From Clostridiales bacterium (GTDB taxonomy: Bacteria > Bacillota > Clostridia > Oscillospirales > Oscillospiraceae), in assembly GCA_021203685.1 (NCBI GenBank), contig JAJQAS010000288.1:1-19139 (forward strand): a DNA stretch of 19,139 nt. The letters are read 5' to 3'. The translations under genes and the position numbers were made by a program. Under the pieces are notes generated by a model. The model saw only the letters and a list, made by a program, of their open reading frames with translations, had not been told where the DNA came from and ran no database searches. Positions 7,085 through 14,374 of the stretch are shown in pieces. Each line of letters starts with the position of its first letter. Within the stretch, counting starts at the first letter, position 1.

Positions 7085-8011
7085 ATGAGTACTCTGACCA
7101 ACAAAATCGACTTTGCACTGGTCTTTACCGTGCGCAACGCCAACCCCAACGGCGACCCCTTGGGCGGGAACCGCCCCCGTACCACCCTGGAGGGCCTGGG
7201 CGAGGTCTCCGATGTCTGCCTCAAGCGCAAGCTCCGCAACCGGCTGATGGACGAGGGGCAGAGCATCTTCGTCCAGTCGGATGGCCGCCGTGCGAAAGGA
7301 GATACCTTCCGCTCCTTAGAGGAACGAGCTGACAGTATCGAGGAATTATACAATATGCGGCCCAAAAAGAAAGGAAACTCGAAAGCCAAAGGAAAGGCCA
7401 AAGAGAAAGTCGAATCCCCCGAATGGACGGAAGAGGATTATGCGAAGCTGGCCTGCGCCACCTGGTATGATGTCCGGGCCTTTGGGCAGGTCTTTGCCTT
7501 TAAAAAAATGGAGAACAAGGAAACGGATTCCTTATCTGTCGGCGTGCGCGGCCCCGTCAGCATCCAGCCGACATTCAGCGTGAAACCCGTAGAAATCACC
7601 AGTATGCAAATCACGAAATCTACGAATCTCCAGACCCAGACGGAAGACAATTCTGATAAAAAAGGTTCTGACACTATGGGCACAAAGCACCGGGTGGACT
7701 TTGGCGTCTACGTGACCTATGGCAGCGTCAGTGCGCAGCTTGCAAAGTATACAGAGTTCAGCGACGAGGACGCACTGCTGCTGAAAGAGGCCCTGCGCAC
7801 CCTCTTCCGCAACGACGAATCCGCCGCCCGCCCTGCCGGAAGCATGGAGGTGGTCAAGCTGGTCTGGTGGCAGCACAACTGTCCCAACGGACAGTATTCC
7901 TCCGCAAAAGTACACCGCACCCTCCACGTCTCCTCCGATGAGACAGAGACCGTGTCTGTGTACACCGAGGATTTGCCGGGCCTGACGCCGGAGGTCCTGG
8001 ATGGCGAATGA
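7085..8011 (+). CDS. cas7c: Cas7c (Csd2), Cascade backbone subunit
   Basis: Cas7c polymerises along the crRNA spacer to form the Cascade backbone. The 308 residues have the hallmark opening ALVFTVRNANPNGDPLGGNRPR, then DVCLKRKLRNRL, WYDVRAFGQVF, and the SVGVRGPVSIQPTFS strand. The TKHRVDFGVYV and HNCPNGQYSSAKVHR regions follow. The start at 7085 has GGAG 10 nt upstream; ATGs at 7076 and 7079 are in frame but lie too close to that site. A Lys-rich loop (about residues 93-109) and a loop at 184-200 make it slightly longer than typical (about 285-295). The stop overlaps the next gene's start by 11 nt. No lesions are seen. Confidence 0.93.
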   Translation: MSTLTNKIDFALVFTVRNANPNGDPLGGNRPRTTLEGLGEVSDVCLKRKLRNRLMDEGQSIFVQSDGRRAKGDTFRSLEERADSIEELYNMRPKKKGNSKAKGKAKEKVESPEWTEEDYAKLACATWYDVRAFGQVFAFKKMENKETDSLSVGVRGPVSIQPTFSVKPVEITSMQITKSTNLQTQTEDNSDKKGSDTMGTKHRVDFGVYVTYGSVSAQLAKYTEFSDEDALLLKEALRTLFRNDESAARPAGSMEVVKLVWWQHNCPNGQYSSAKVHRTLHVSSDETETVSVYTEDLPGLTPEVLDGE

Positions 8012-8405
8012 CGATTCGGATTTTCTGATGTTGTCCGGGCTAAAGCATTTCCAGTTTTGCCGCAGGCGGTGGGCGCTGGTTCATGTCGAGCAGCAGTGGG
8101 AAGAAAACGCCCTGACTTTGGAGGGGCATTATATGCACGAGCGGGTCCATGACAACAGCTTCACAGAGGCGCGGGGCGCCGTGTTGCTCTCCCGGGGGAT
8201 GCCCGTCCGCTCCCAGGCACTAAAACTCACCGGCGTGTGCGATATGGTAGAGCTGTACGCAAAGCTGAAGCACCTGCTGCTGAAGGAAATTGATGAAGAA
8301 AAAGACAGTTTGCGTTTCTACTCACTGGGTAATCACTACAAAGGCAAAGTGGAACACTTTGGGGTATATCGCGGACTGCAGGTAGATGAGCCATTGATTC
8401 TATAA
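8001..8405 (+). CDS. Cas4::Cas2 chimera created by an internal deletion that removed cas1
   Basis: Residues 1 to about 85 are the N-terminal part of a type I-C Cas4: LMLSGLKHFQFCRRRW with the first Fe-S cysteine (C20), HERVH, and GVCDMVEL, the GxxD nuclease motif. From about residue 86 (nt 8256) the protein is the C-terminal half of a type I-C Cas2: KLKHLLLKEIDEEKDSLRFY, LGNHYKGKVEHFG and the typical PLIL end. Missing are Cas4's E..K and Q...Y nuclease motifs and its last three cysteines, all of Cas1, and Cas2's first strand with the catalytic Asp. The frame is preserved across the junction. The start at 8001 has GGAGG 6 nt upstream and overlaps cas7c. The product cannot be an active Cas4 nuclease or a normal Cas2 dimer, so spacer acquisition by this locus should be lost. 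Confidence 0.85.
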   Translation: MANDDSDFLMLSGLKHFQFCRRRWALVHVEQQWEENALTLEGHYMHERVHDNSFTEARGAVLLSRGMPVRSQALKLTGVCDMVELYAKLKHLLLKEIDEEKDSLRFYSLGNHYKGKVEHFGVYRGLQVDEPLIL

Positions 8406-8607
8406 TTCTTTACACGGCAATGAAGAAAAGCCAGTTGTGCGAACCAAAAGCGTGCATATATTTTGCGGGAGATTCGCACCGGGTTTTATTTGGTTTGATA
8501 TGGCGCAGATGGGGTTTTTCACTATTTTTGATTCTGTGCTTTTTGGTTTTTTGCTGTTTTCCACAAAAAAGCGGTGCGCATATACTCCGATTTTAGGAGT
8601 ATTTGCT
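8406..8607 (+). promoter_or_regulatory. CRISPR leader
   Basis: This is the region between the cas2-derived stop and the first repeat. It has features common behind cas2 in type I-C loci: an inverted repeat GTGCGAA (8437-8443) and TTCGCAC (8473-8479) around a GCGTGCATAT segment, then a T-rich stretch. A second perfect dyad, ATACTCC and GGAGTAT (8582-8602), lies 5 nt before the first repeat. Its persistence shows that the deletion in cas4-cas1-cas2 stopped before the leader. Confidence 0.75.
8558..8586 (+). promoter_or_regulatory. Candidate promoter of the CRISPR array
   Basis: TTTCCA (8558-8563), a 17-nt spacer and TATACT (8581-8586). Predicted transcription would begin around 8593, about 15 nt before the first repeat, as expected for a leader promoter. 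The -35 box matches the consensus at four of six positions. Confidence 0.5.
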
Positions 8608-8704
8608 GTCGAGGCCCATGCGGGCCTCGTGGATTGAAATCTCGCTGAATCACTGGAATACTTCTGCCCATAGGCCCCCCTTCGCGGGAGACGTGAGTAA
8701 AAAT
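8608..8704 (+). CRISPR. Minimal type I-C array: one intact repeat, one spacer, one degenerate end repeat
   Basis: The intact 33-nt repeat at 8608-8640 has the type I-C form: GTC, a 7-bp stem GAGGCCC/GGGCCTC with loop ATGC, and the 3' tag GTGGATTGAAAT. The next about 31 nt (8641-8671) would be the spacer. 8672-8704 shares a CCC..GCGGG core, CGTG and a final AAAT with the repeat, so it looks like a decayed terminal repeat. The spacer is a little short for type I-C (about 34-36), so the second repeat boundary is uncertain. No further repeats are seen before the next gene. Confidence 0.75.
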
Positions 8705-8728
8705 AGGGATACCATTTCCTTTTCTTTA

Positions 8729-11700
8729 TTACTTGCTGATTTTTACGTTCTTCTTGCTGCTCCAGGCTGCGTAATAATTCGTTCCGGAAACGGTCTTATA
8801 AGCTCGCACCCGGACATAATATTTCTTTCCCTTCGTCAAGCTGGAAATGGTCTTGCTGACCGTCTTGTAGCTGCTGACGGTGACCGTTTTATAGCTGGAA
8901 AAACTGCTGCTGGTGGAGTACTGGATCTGATACCCACTGGCCTTGGTGTTTTTCTTCCACTTGACCGTCATCTTCCTGGTTTTGACGTTTTTCAGGCTGG
9001 AGATACTCACCCCCGTCAGGCGGACAGTGGTCTTGCCGGTATAGCTGCCCAATGTGCTGCCATAGTAAGGCCGGACGGCATAGATATAGGTGGTTCCGTT
9101 GTTGCTCTTGACCGCAGTGTCGCTGTAGCTGACAGTAGAGCCGCTCTTTACCGTAGCGATTTTCTTATAGCTTCCGCTGGAGGTCTTGCGGTAGACATAA
9201 TAGCCGGAAGCGCCGCTGACTTTGCTCCACTTGACAGTGATGCCGCTGGAGGTGTTGGTCAAACTGGAAATTTTGCCTGCTGTCAGGTATTTAATGCTCA
9301 ACCCGGTGCCGTTATAGCCGCTGGTGTAGACGGTTCCCGCAGAGTTGATGCAGCGGACAGTATACCTGTACGTTGTGCCGCTCTTTGCCGTGGTATCAGT
9401 ATAACTGGCAGAGGTGGTGACACCCAGATCCGTCCAGGAACCGGAACCGGTCTTGCGCAACACCTGATACTTCGCTGCGCCGGAAACAGCCTTCCATGTG
9501 ATCTTCACGCCGGAGGAAGTGTTGGAGACGCCGGTGAGGGTCGGGGTGGCAAACTGCACGGTGACGGTCAGCGTGGCGCTCCCCGCCAGATAGTTGTCGG
9601 TCGCCGCCGCCGTGACGGTGATGGTGGCGGTCCCCGCACCCACAGCGGTCACCTTGCCGCTGTTATTTACGGTGGCAACAGCGGTGTTGCCGGATTTGTA
9701 ACTCAGCGTCCCCTGGGCCGAAGCAGTGATCTGGGCGGTCTTGCCCACCACCACGCTGGAGGAGTTCACACTGGCGGTCACAGTCTGTTTTGCTTTGTTG
9801 ATGGTGAAGTCGGCTGTAACAGTTCCGGTGTAATTGCCGATGCCTGTCACCGTGACAGTGGCGGTACCCGCGTTGACGTTGTCATCATAGGAAACGGTGA
9901 AATCCGTGTCCTCGGTCAGGGGCCTGCCATCCTCATCCTGCACGGTAACAACGGGCGTCTTTGTCTTTCCGTCATAGGTATAGCTGGTAGGAGCGAGGGA
10001 GACGGCAAAGGCAGAGAGGTCCAGCGGGGCAATGACAAAGGCGGCGGCAGCGCTACCGCTGTAATTGCCTGTGCCGGTGACGGTAATATCATACGAACCG
10101 ACATTCACCATGTTTTCCTCATAACCGACCTCGTAATCGATTCCTGCCGTCAGGCTGTCGCCATTGGCGTCCTTCACGGTGATGTCGGGCGTTTGGGCAG
10201 AGCCGGTATAGGTCACGCTGTCTGCGGTGACGGTGCAGGTGGATAAGTCGGCTGCCTCAATGGTAAAGGTGGCGCTGGCAATCCCAACGTAATTGCCTAT
10301 GCCCGTGACAGTGACCGTTGCCGTGCCGGCATTGATGTTGTCACTGTAGGAGACGGTGTAATCGACGCCCTCTGCCAATATCTCGCCGCTCTCATCGACG
10401 ATGGTAACGTCCGGCTCCTTGACTTCACCATCATAGACGAAGTCGGTCTGGGACACTGTAACAGTGCAGTCAGAGAGATCTGCTGTACCAATGCTGAAGG
10501 TGACTTCTGTGGAACCGGTATAATTGCCGGTTCCCGTTACCGTGACGGTGGCGGTGCCAACGCCAACGTTGTCTTTGTAGGAGACAACGTAATCTGTCTC
10601 TTCTGTCAAAAGCGTACCACTGGCATCCGTTACCGAAACAGCGGGCTTCTGTTCCGTACCGTCATAGACATAACCGGTGGCGGAGAGCTCGACTGTGCAG
10701 GTGGAGAGGTTTTCCGCAGCGATGGTAAATTCAGCACTGACGGCGCCGCTGCAATTCCCGATTCCGGTCACCGTGACAGCATAGGAACCGGCGTTGACCA
10801 TGTTTTCCTCGTAAGTGACGGTGTAATCCGTGTTCTCGGTCAGGACAGTGCCGTTGGCATCCATCACGGTGACAGCAGGAACCAGCGCAGAGCCGATGTA
10901 GGTGGCCTCAGGAACAGTGACGGTGCAGTCAGCGAGGTCGGCTATCTCGATGGTGAAGTCAGTGGAAAGGGAACCAGTGTATCGACCGATCCCCGTGATG
11001 GTAACGGTGGCGGTACCCGCGTTGGTGTTGTCGCTGTAGGAGACGGTGTAATCTGTCTCCTCCACCAGAGCGTCTCCCTCCCCGTCGGTCACGGTGACAG
11101 CTGGTTCCTTGGCAGTGCCATCGTAAGTATAACTGGTCTGAGACAAGGTGACCGTAAACTCCAACTCGTCAAGGTTGGTAAACAAGGCTGAGAGACCCGT
11201 CACACAGCCCCACCCATAATACACATCCCTGCCCTCATCGCCCAGATCCATAGTGCAGCTTTGCAGGACGCTGTACATCTCGTCCACCGTGGCGTCAGGG
11301 CAGGCAGTGATCACATAAGTGAAAGCGGCCGTCAGAAAGGCGGCGGCCATGGAGGTGCCGCTCTTGGACGTAGTGCCGCCGCCGGTGCAGGCGCTGATAA
11401 TGGAATCGCCCGGCGCGCAGAAGTCGATCTCCTCGCCGTAGTTGGAGAAGCTTTCGGCAAAGCTTCCATCGGATTGGATGGCGGAGACGGCGATGGACAG
11501 CTCACTGGCGGCTGGGTAGTACACATCTGTTTTGTAATTCCCGGCAGCACAGCAAACAGGGACGCCAGCGTCATAGGCGGTCTGGATCATTTCGTCCAGA
11601 TATGTGTAAGCGTTTCCCAATGTGTTTACGTTTTTAACGCCCAGGCTCAGGTTCATCACGTCTGCCCCGTGTTCCAGGGCATACTGCATGGCGGTCTTGA

Positions 11701-12802
11701 CCAGTGCCAGAGTACCGCTGCCGCTGTCGTTCAAGACCCGCAGCACCATCAGCTCTACGTTGTCCGGGGTACACTCCACAATGATCCCCGCCACGTGGGT
11801 GCCATGGCCGTAGGAGTCGGAAAGCTCGGTGGGATCCTCGTCCTCGCCCGCCAGGAAGTCATAGCTGCTGTCCGTGATGGTGCGGCCCTCAAAAAATTCA
11901 TGGTCCGGGTCGATGCCCGAGTCGATGATGGCCACCGTTACGGTAGCGTTGTCGGAAGACGCGCTGGCCTTCAGCGTGTCCAGCCCCATGTACGTTGTAC
12001 CCCAGGAATAGGTGGTGGTGGTTTCTTCCTCCCCGTCGGAGAGGAACAGGTCGTCCGCGGTGATGACCTCGTCCACAAAGCAGTTTTCCGCGCCATAGCG
12101 TTCCACCAGCTGCTCATAGGCGGCCTGGGTGTCCTCCGCCGTAGCGAATTGCAGAACGTACTCATTGTAGGCAGCGTATTCCAAAATCGTCACTGCGCCA
12201 TAGTCCTCGGTCAGGCTCTTCGCGGTCAGGAGGATGCGGCAGGTCTGGTAGGGCGCGGTGACAGAGACCGTGCCACTGGACTGGGTCTCCGTCTCGTAGG
12301 CGGTGTCCGCAAAGTAGTCCTCTGCCGCAGCAACCGATGAGAAAATCTCATCCTCCTCCGCCTCCGTCACGTCATCGAACACTTCGGATAACTCCGCCGA
12401 TTCGCCGTCCACTGTGACCTGGTTCCGGCGGGTGTCCACGACGACCTCCTGGAAATAGTCGTCGCTCCAGCTGTCCCGGATCAGCCGGGCGATCTCTGTG
12501 GGGTCGTCAACGGTGGTCCATGTGGTTTCCACTGCTTCCTCCCGCTCTTCCGCTGATTCCTCTCCACTGTCCGCCTCTTCAGACGGATCTGCTTCTGCCT
12601 CCATCTCGTCGGCTGTCACTGTCTCTTCGGCAGTCGCTTCCGTTTCGTCGGCGTCGGCGTCTTCCTCTTCGTTCGCGGCTGTTTCCGCCACAGCCAGCTG
12701 CGCCTCCTCCAGTTCCGCCGCCAGGACAGGCGTGGGCAGACACGTCAGCACCAGCGAACAGACCAGCAGCAGCGCCAACAGGGAATGGATCTTCTTTGAC
12801 AT
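8729..12802 (-). CDS. Secreted subtilisin-like (S8) protease with Ig-like and fibronectin-like repeats
   Basis: This is a 1357-residue exported protein. Residues 1-29 form a signal peptide (basic start, LLALLLVCSLVLT core, cleavage after VLAA). An acidic Glu/Ala/Asp-rich stretch (about 30-95) and a propeptide-like region follow. The S8 domain (about 265-545) has catalytic D294 (IIDSGID), H333 (HGTHVAG), oxyanion N422 (AAGN) and S484 (GTSMAA). Six Ig-like units of about 76 residues follow (548-1002), then a Big2-like domain (about 1004-1082) and three fibronectin-type-III-like units to the end. No LPxTG, S-layer or choline-binding anchor is visible, so release or non-covalent wall association is likely. 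The start at 12802 is preferred because AGAGG lies 8 nt upstream; an ATG 10 codons earlier lacks such a site. Likely substrates are host or dietary proteins (inference). No terminator is seen between it and the CRISPR remnant. Confidence 0.92.
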   Translation of the reverse strand: MSKKIHSLLALLLVCSLVLTCLPTPVLAAELEEAQLAVAETAANEEEDADADETEATAEETVTADEMEAEADPSEEADSGEESAEEREEAVETTWTTVDDPTEIARLIRDSWSDDYFQEVVVDTRRNQVTVDGESAELSEVFDDVTEAEEDEIFSSVAAAEDYFADTAYETETQSSGTVSVTAPYQTCRILLTAKSLTEDYGAVTILEYAAYNEYVLQFATAEDTQAAYEQLVERYGAENCFVDEVITADDLFLSDGEEETTTTYSWGTTYMGLDTLKASASSDNATVTVAIIDSGIDPDHEFFEGRTITDSSYDFLAGEDEDPTELSDSYGHGTHVAGIIVECTPDNVELMVLRVLNDSGSGTLALVKTAMQYALEHGADVMNLSLGVKNVNTLGNAYTYLDEMIQTAYDAGVPVCCAAGNYKTDVYYPAASELSIAVSAIQSDGSFAESFSNYGEEIDFCAPGDSIISACTGGGTTSKSGTSMAAAFLTAAFTYVITACPDATVDEMYSVLQSCTMDLGDEGRDVYYGWGCVTGLSALFTNLDELEFTVTLSQTSYTYDGTAKEPAVTVTDGEGDALVEETDYTVSYSDNTNAGTATVTITGIGRYTGSLSTDFTIEIADLADCTVTVPEATYIGSALVPAVTVMDANGTVLTENTDYTVTYEENMVNAGSYAVTVTGIGNCSGAVSAEFTIAAENLSTCTVELSATGYVYDGTEQKPAVSVTDASGTLLTEETDYVVSYKDNVGVGTATVTVTGTGNYTGSTEVTFSIGTADLSDCTVTVSQTDFVYDGEVKEPDVTIVDESGEILAEGVDYTVSYSDNINAGTATVTVTGIGNYVGIASATFTIEAADLSTCTVTADSVTYTGSAQTPDITVKDANGDSLTAGIDYEVGYEENMVNVGSYDITVTGTGNYSGSAAAAFVIAPLDLSAFAVSLAPTSYTYDGKTKTPVVTVQDEDGRPLTEDTDFTVSYDDNVNAGTATVTVTGIGNYTGTVTADFTINKAKQTVTASVNSSSVVVGKTAQITASAQGTLSYKSGNTAVATVNNSGKVTAVGAGTATITVTAAATDNYLAGSATLTVTVQFATPTLTGVSNTSSGVKITWKAVSGAAKYQVLRKTGSGSWTDLGVTTSASYTDTTAKSGTTYRYTVRCINSAGTVYTSGYNGTGLSIKYLTAGKISSLTNTSSGITVKWSKVSGASGYYVYRKTSSGSYKKIATVKSGSTVSYSDTAVKSNNGTTYIYAVRPYYGSTLGSYTGKTTVRLTGVSISSLKNVKTRKMTVKWKKNTKASGYQIQYSTSSSFSSYKTVTVSSYKTVSKTISSLTKGKKYYVRVRAYKTVSGTNYYAAWSSKKNVKISK
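9797..11161 (-). repeat. Six tandem Ig-like coding repeats in an A-B-A'-A-B-A' order
   Basis: Units of about 76 residues share a YDG/YTG opening, a [ED]TDYTVSY strand and a final VTGIGNYTG with F.I. Units 2 and 5 form a subtype marked by YEENMVN and DAN; units 1 and 4 share SYSDN.NAGTATVT. Units 3 and 6 are looser (YKDNV, YDDNV). The pattern suggests that a three-unit block was duplicated. Confidence 0.75.
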
Positions 12803-12849
12803 ATGCAATACCTCTTTGACAAAACGGGACAAAAAATAACGTCGGTTTA

Positions 12850-12878
12850 ATTATACACGCCTTTATCAACGGATACAA
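12850..12878 (-). promoter_or_regulatory. SigA-type promoter of the S8 protease gene
   Basis: On the minus strand TTGTAT (12878-12873), 17 nt, then a perfect TATAAT (12855-12850). The start codon is about 47 nt beyond the -10 box. Confidence 0.7.
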
Positions 12879-12891
12879 GAGAAAACCGAAT

Positions 12892-12920
12892 AAAAAAGGG
12901 CCTTTCTCTGGGAAAGGCCC
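12892..12920 (-). terminator. Intrinsic terminator of the phosphofructokinase gene
   Basis: A perfect 9-bp stem GGGCCTTTC/GAAAGGCCC (12898-12920) is followed on the minus strand by six T (12897-12892). It lies about 95 nt past the stop of the upstream leftward gene and just before the protease promoter, so it separates the two transcripts. Confidence 0.85.
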
Positions 12921-13013
12921 CTGCGAAATGTGAAAATACGTGAAATCCTGCTGCGAAAAAGGACTGTGCAGAAGCAGACGGCCCTGTACGGACAGGAACC
13001 GGACGCCCCGCTC

Positions 13014-14099
13014 TCACTGATCGCCGAAGGAAATGCCCAGCATCCGGGCCTCGGTGATGATGTCGTTGTCCAGAGGCACCACCTTGAGTTTCCCGGCTAC
13101 CTCAGACAGGGGAACGCTGGTGATGGTGCGGTCGTTGATGGCGACCATGCGGCCATACTCGCCCCGGCTGATCATCAGGGCGGCGTAGGTGCCCAGGCGG
13201 CTGGAGAGCACCCGGTCGTAGGCGTTGGGCTGGCCGCCCCGCTGCATGTGGCCGGGGACGGTGACCCGGCACTCCTGTCCGGTGGCTTCCTTGATCTGGT
13301 CAGCGATCTCATAGGAAATGGAGGGGTAGACCTTGAGCATATCGGCCACCCGGCGCTTGTACTCCTTCTTTTTCAGTTTGGCATCGTCCTTGCTCATGGC
13401 GCCCTCGGCCACGGCGATGATGGTGAAGCCCCGGCCCCGCTTGTTGCGCCGCCGGACGGCCTTGATGACGTTTTCGATGTCGTAGGGGATCTCCGGGATG
13501 AGGATGATGTCCGCGCCGCCGGCGATGCCGGCGTTCAGGGTCAGCCAGCCCGCCCGGTGGCCCATGACCTCCACAATAAAGCAGCGGTTGTGGGAGGCGG
13601 CGGTGGTGTGGACGCAGTCAAAGGCGTTGGTGGCCACGTCCACGGCGCTCTGGAAACCAAAGGTCATGTCGGTGCCCCACAGGTCGTTGTCGATGGTCTT
13701 GGGCAGGCCGATGACGTTCAGCCCCTCCTGGCTCAGCAGGTTGGCGGTCTTTTGGGAGCCGTTGCCCCCCAGCACGCACAGGCAGTCCAGCCGGAGGCGG
13801 CGGTAGGTGGTCTTCATGGCCTCCACCTTGTCCAGACCGTTCTCGTCCGGCTCCCGCATCAGTTTGAAGGGCTGGCGGCTGGTGCCCAGGATGGTGCCGC
13901 CCACCGTCAGGATGCCGGAGAAGTCCAGAGGGGTCAGCACCCGGTAATCCTGATACATCAGGCCCTTGTAGCCGTCCAGGAAGCCGATGATCTCCACCTC
14001 GTCGCCGTACATTTGATAGAGGGCCTTGGCAATGCCCCGCATGGTGGCGTTCAGGGCCTGACAGTCCCCGCCGGAGGTCAGCATACCGATTCTTTTCAT
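13014..14099 (-). CDS. pfkA: 6-phosphofructokinase (PfkA superfamily, Clostridia-type)
   Basis: It phosphorylates fructose 6-phosphate to fructose 1,6-bisphosphate in glycolysis. The 361 residues start MKRIGMLTSGGDCQALNATM. They contain GGTILGTSR, GGNGSQKTAN at 111-120, LPKTIDNDLWGTDMTFGFQSA beginning at 132 (catalytic TIDND), MGHRAGWLTL and PGHMQRGG. The Gly at the second phosphate-binding position (GNGS rather than GDD) favours ATP. The Lys in PKTIDND, normally seen in PPi enzymes, leaves the donor formally open. Asn replaces the usual Asp of GGDGS, as I recall from other clostridial members. GGAG lies 13 nt before the start on the coding strand; there is a promoter at 14178-14206 and a terminator at 12892-12920. 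It is a monocistronic gene. Confidence 0.93.
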   Translation of the reverse strand: MKRIGMLTSGGDCQALNATMRGIAKALYQMYGDEVEIIGFLDGYKGLMYQDYRVLTPLDFSGILTVGGTILGTSRQPFKLMREPDENGLDKVEAMKTTYRRLRLDCLCVLGGNGSQKTANLLSQEGLNVIGLPKTIDNDLWGTDMTFGFQSAVDVATNAFDCVHTTAASHNRCFIVEVMGHRAGWLTLNAGIAGGADIILIPEIPYDIENVIKAVRRRNKRGRGFTIIAVAEGAMSKDDAKLKKKEYKRRVADMLKVYPSISYEIADQIKEATGQECRVTVPGHMQRGGQPNAYDRVLSSRLGTYAALMISRGEYGRMVAINDRTITSVPLSEVAGKLKVVPLDNDIITEARMLGISFGDQ

Positions 14100-14177
14100 C
14101 TTAAAAGCATCTCCTTTTGACGTTCCTTTTTTGGCCCGCCGAAGGGAGGGTCAATGTACGCCTGTCTCATATTTATC

Positions 14178-14206
14178 ATCATAGCACAAAGATATGAAAA
14201 ATACAA
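14178..14206 (-). promoter_or_regulatory. SigA-type promoter of the phosphofructokinase gene
   Basis: On the minus strand TTGTAT (14206-14201), 17 nt, then TATGAT (14183-14178). The start codon is about 80 nt downstream. The stretch 14100-14374 between the divergent genes otherwise contains only the promoter of the next gene. Confidence 0.6.
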
Positions 14207-14334
14207 TGTGTTTTTCGTTTCTTTTCCGAGTACCGAAGAAAATTGGGCCGACCATTTGGCGGAAATGGATAAAAACCGCTGCTCCCAGGCAAAGCATTTC
14301 AGCGGATCAGAAGGGAACCACTCCCGGTTTTCCG

Positions 14335-14343
14335 TGGTATAAT
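14335..14343 (+). promoter_or_regulatory. Extended -10 promoter of the ECF S-component gene
   Basis: TGG directly precedes a perfect TATAAT (14338-14343), giving the TGnTATAAT extended -10 element. No good -35 box lies at the normal distance. The predicted leader is only about 25 nt, which leaves no room for a riboswitch. Confidence 0.6.
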
Positions 14344-14374
14344 GGACAAAGATTTAAAAAAGGAGAGAGGAACC

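Noticed and set aside
8671..8704. Terminator for the protease gene or the CRISPR transcript
   Set aside because: The hairpin is weak and has no T-tract after it on either strand; resemblance to the CRISPR repeat explains it better.
8603..10246. 547-codon open frame on the plus strand opposite the protease gene
   Set aside because: It is antisense to the repeat region of the S8 protease, has Gly/Ala/Asp-rich low-complexity translation and no recognisable domain; repeats and GC-rich codons keep the frame open. The same holds for the plus-strand frame at 11261-12340.
13754..13768. Asn in place of Asp in the phosphofructokinase GGDGS motif as a catalytic defect
   Set aside because: The combination GGNG with PKTIDND is, as I recall, usual in a clostridial subfamily, and the rest of the active site is intact.
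12930..14120. 396-codon plus-strand frame opposite the phosphofructokinase gene
   Set aside because: Antisense shadow: His/Val/Gly-rich translation without a domain, while the minus strand encodes a full conserved enzyme with promoter and terminator.
14200..14374. Riboswitch ahead of the ECF S-component gene
   Set aside because: The extended -10 box at 14335-14343 leaves a leader of about 25 nt, too short for any vitamin riboswitch, and no known aptamer core is seen.
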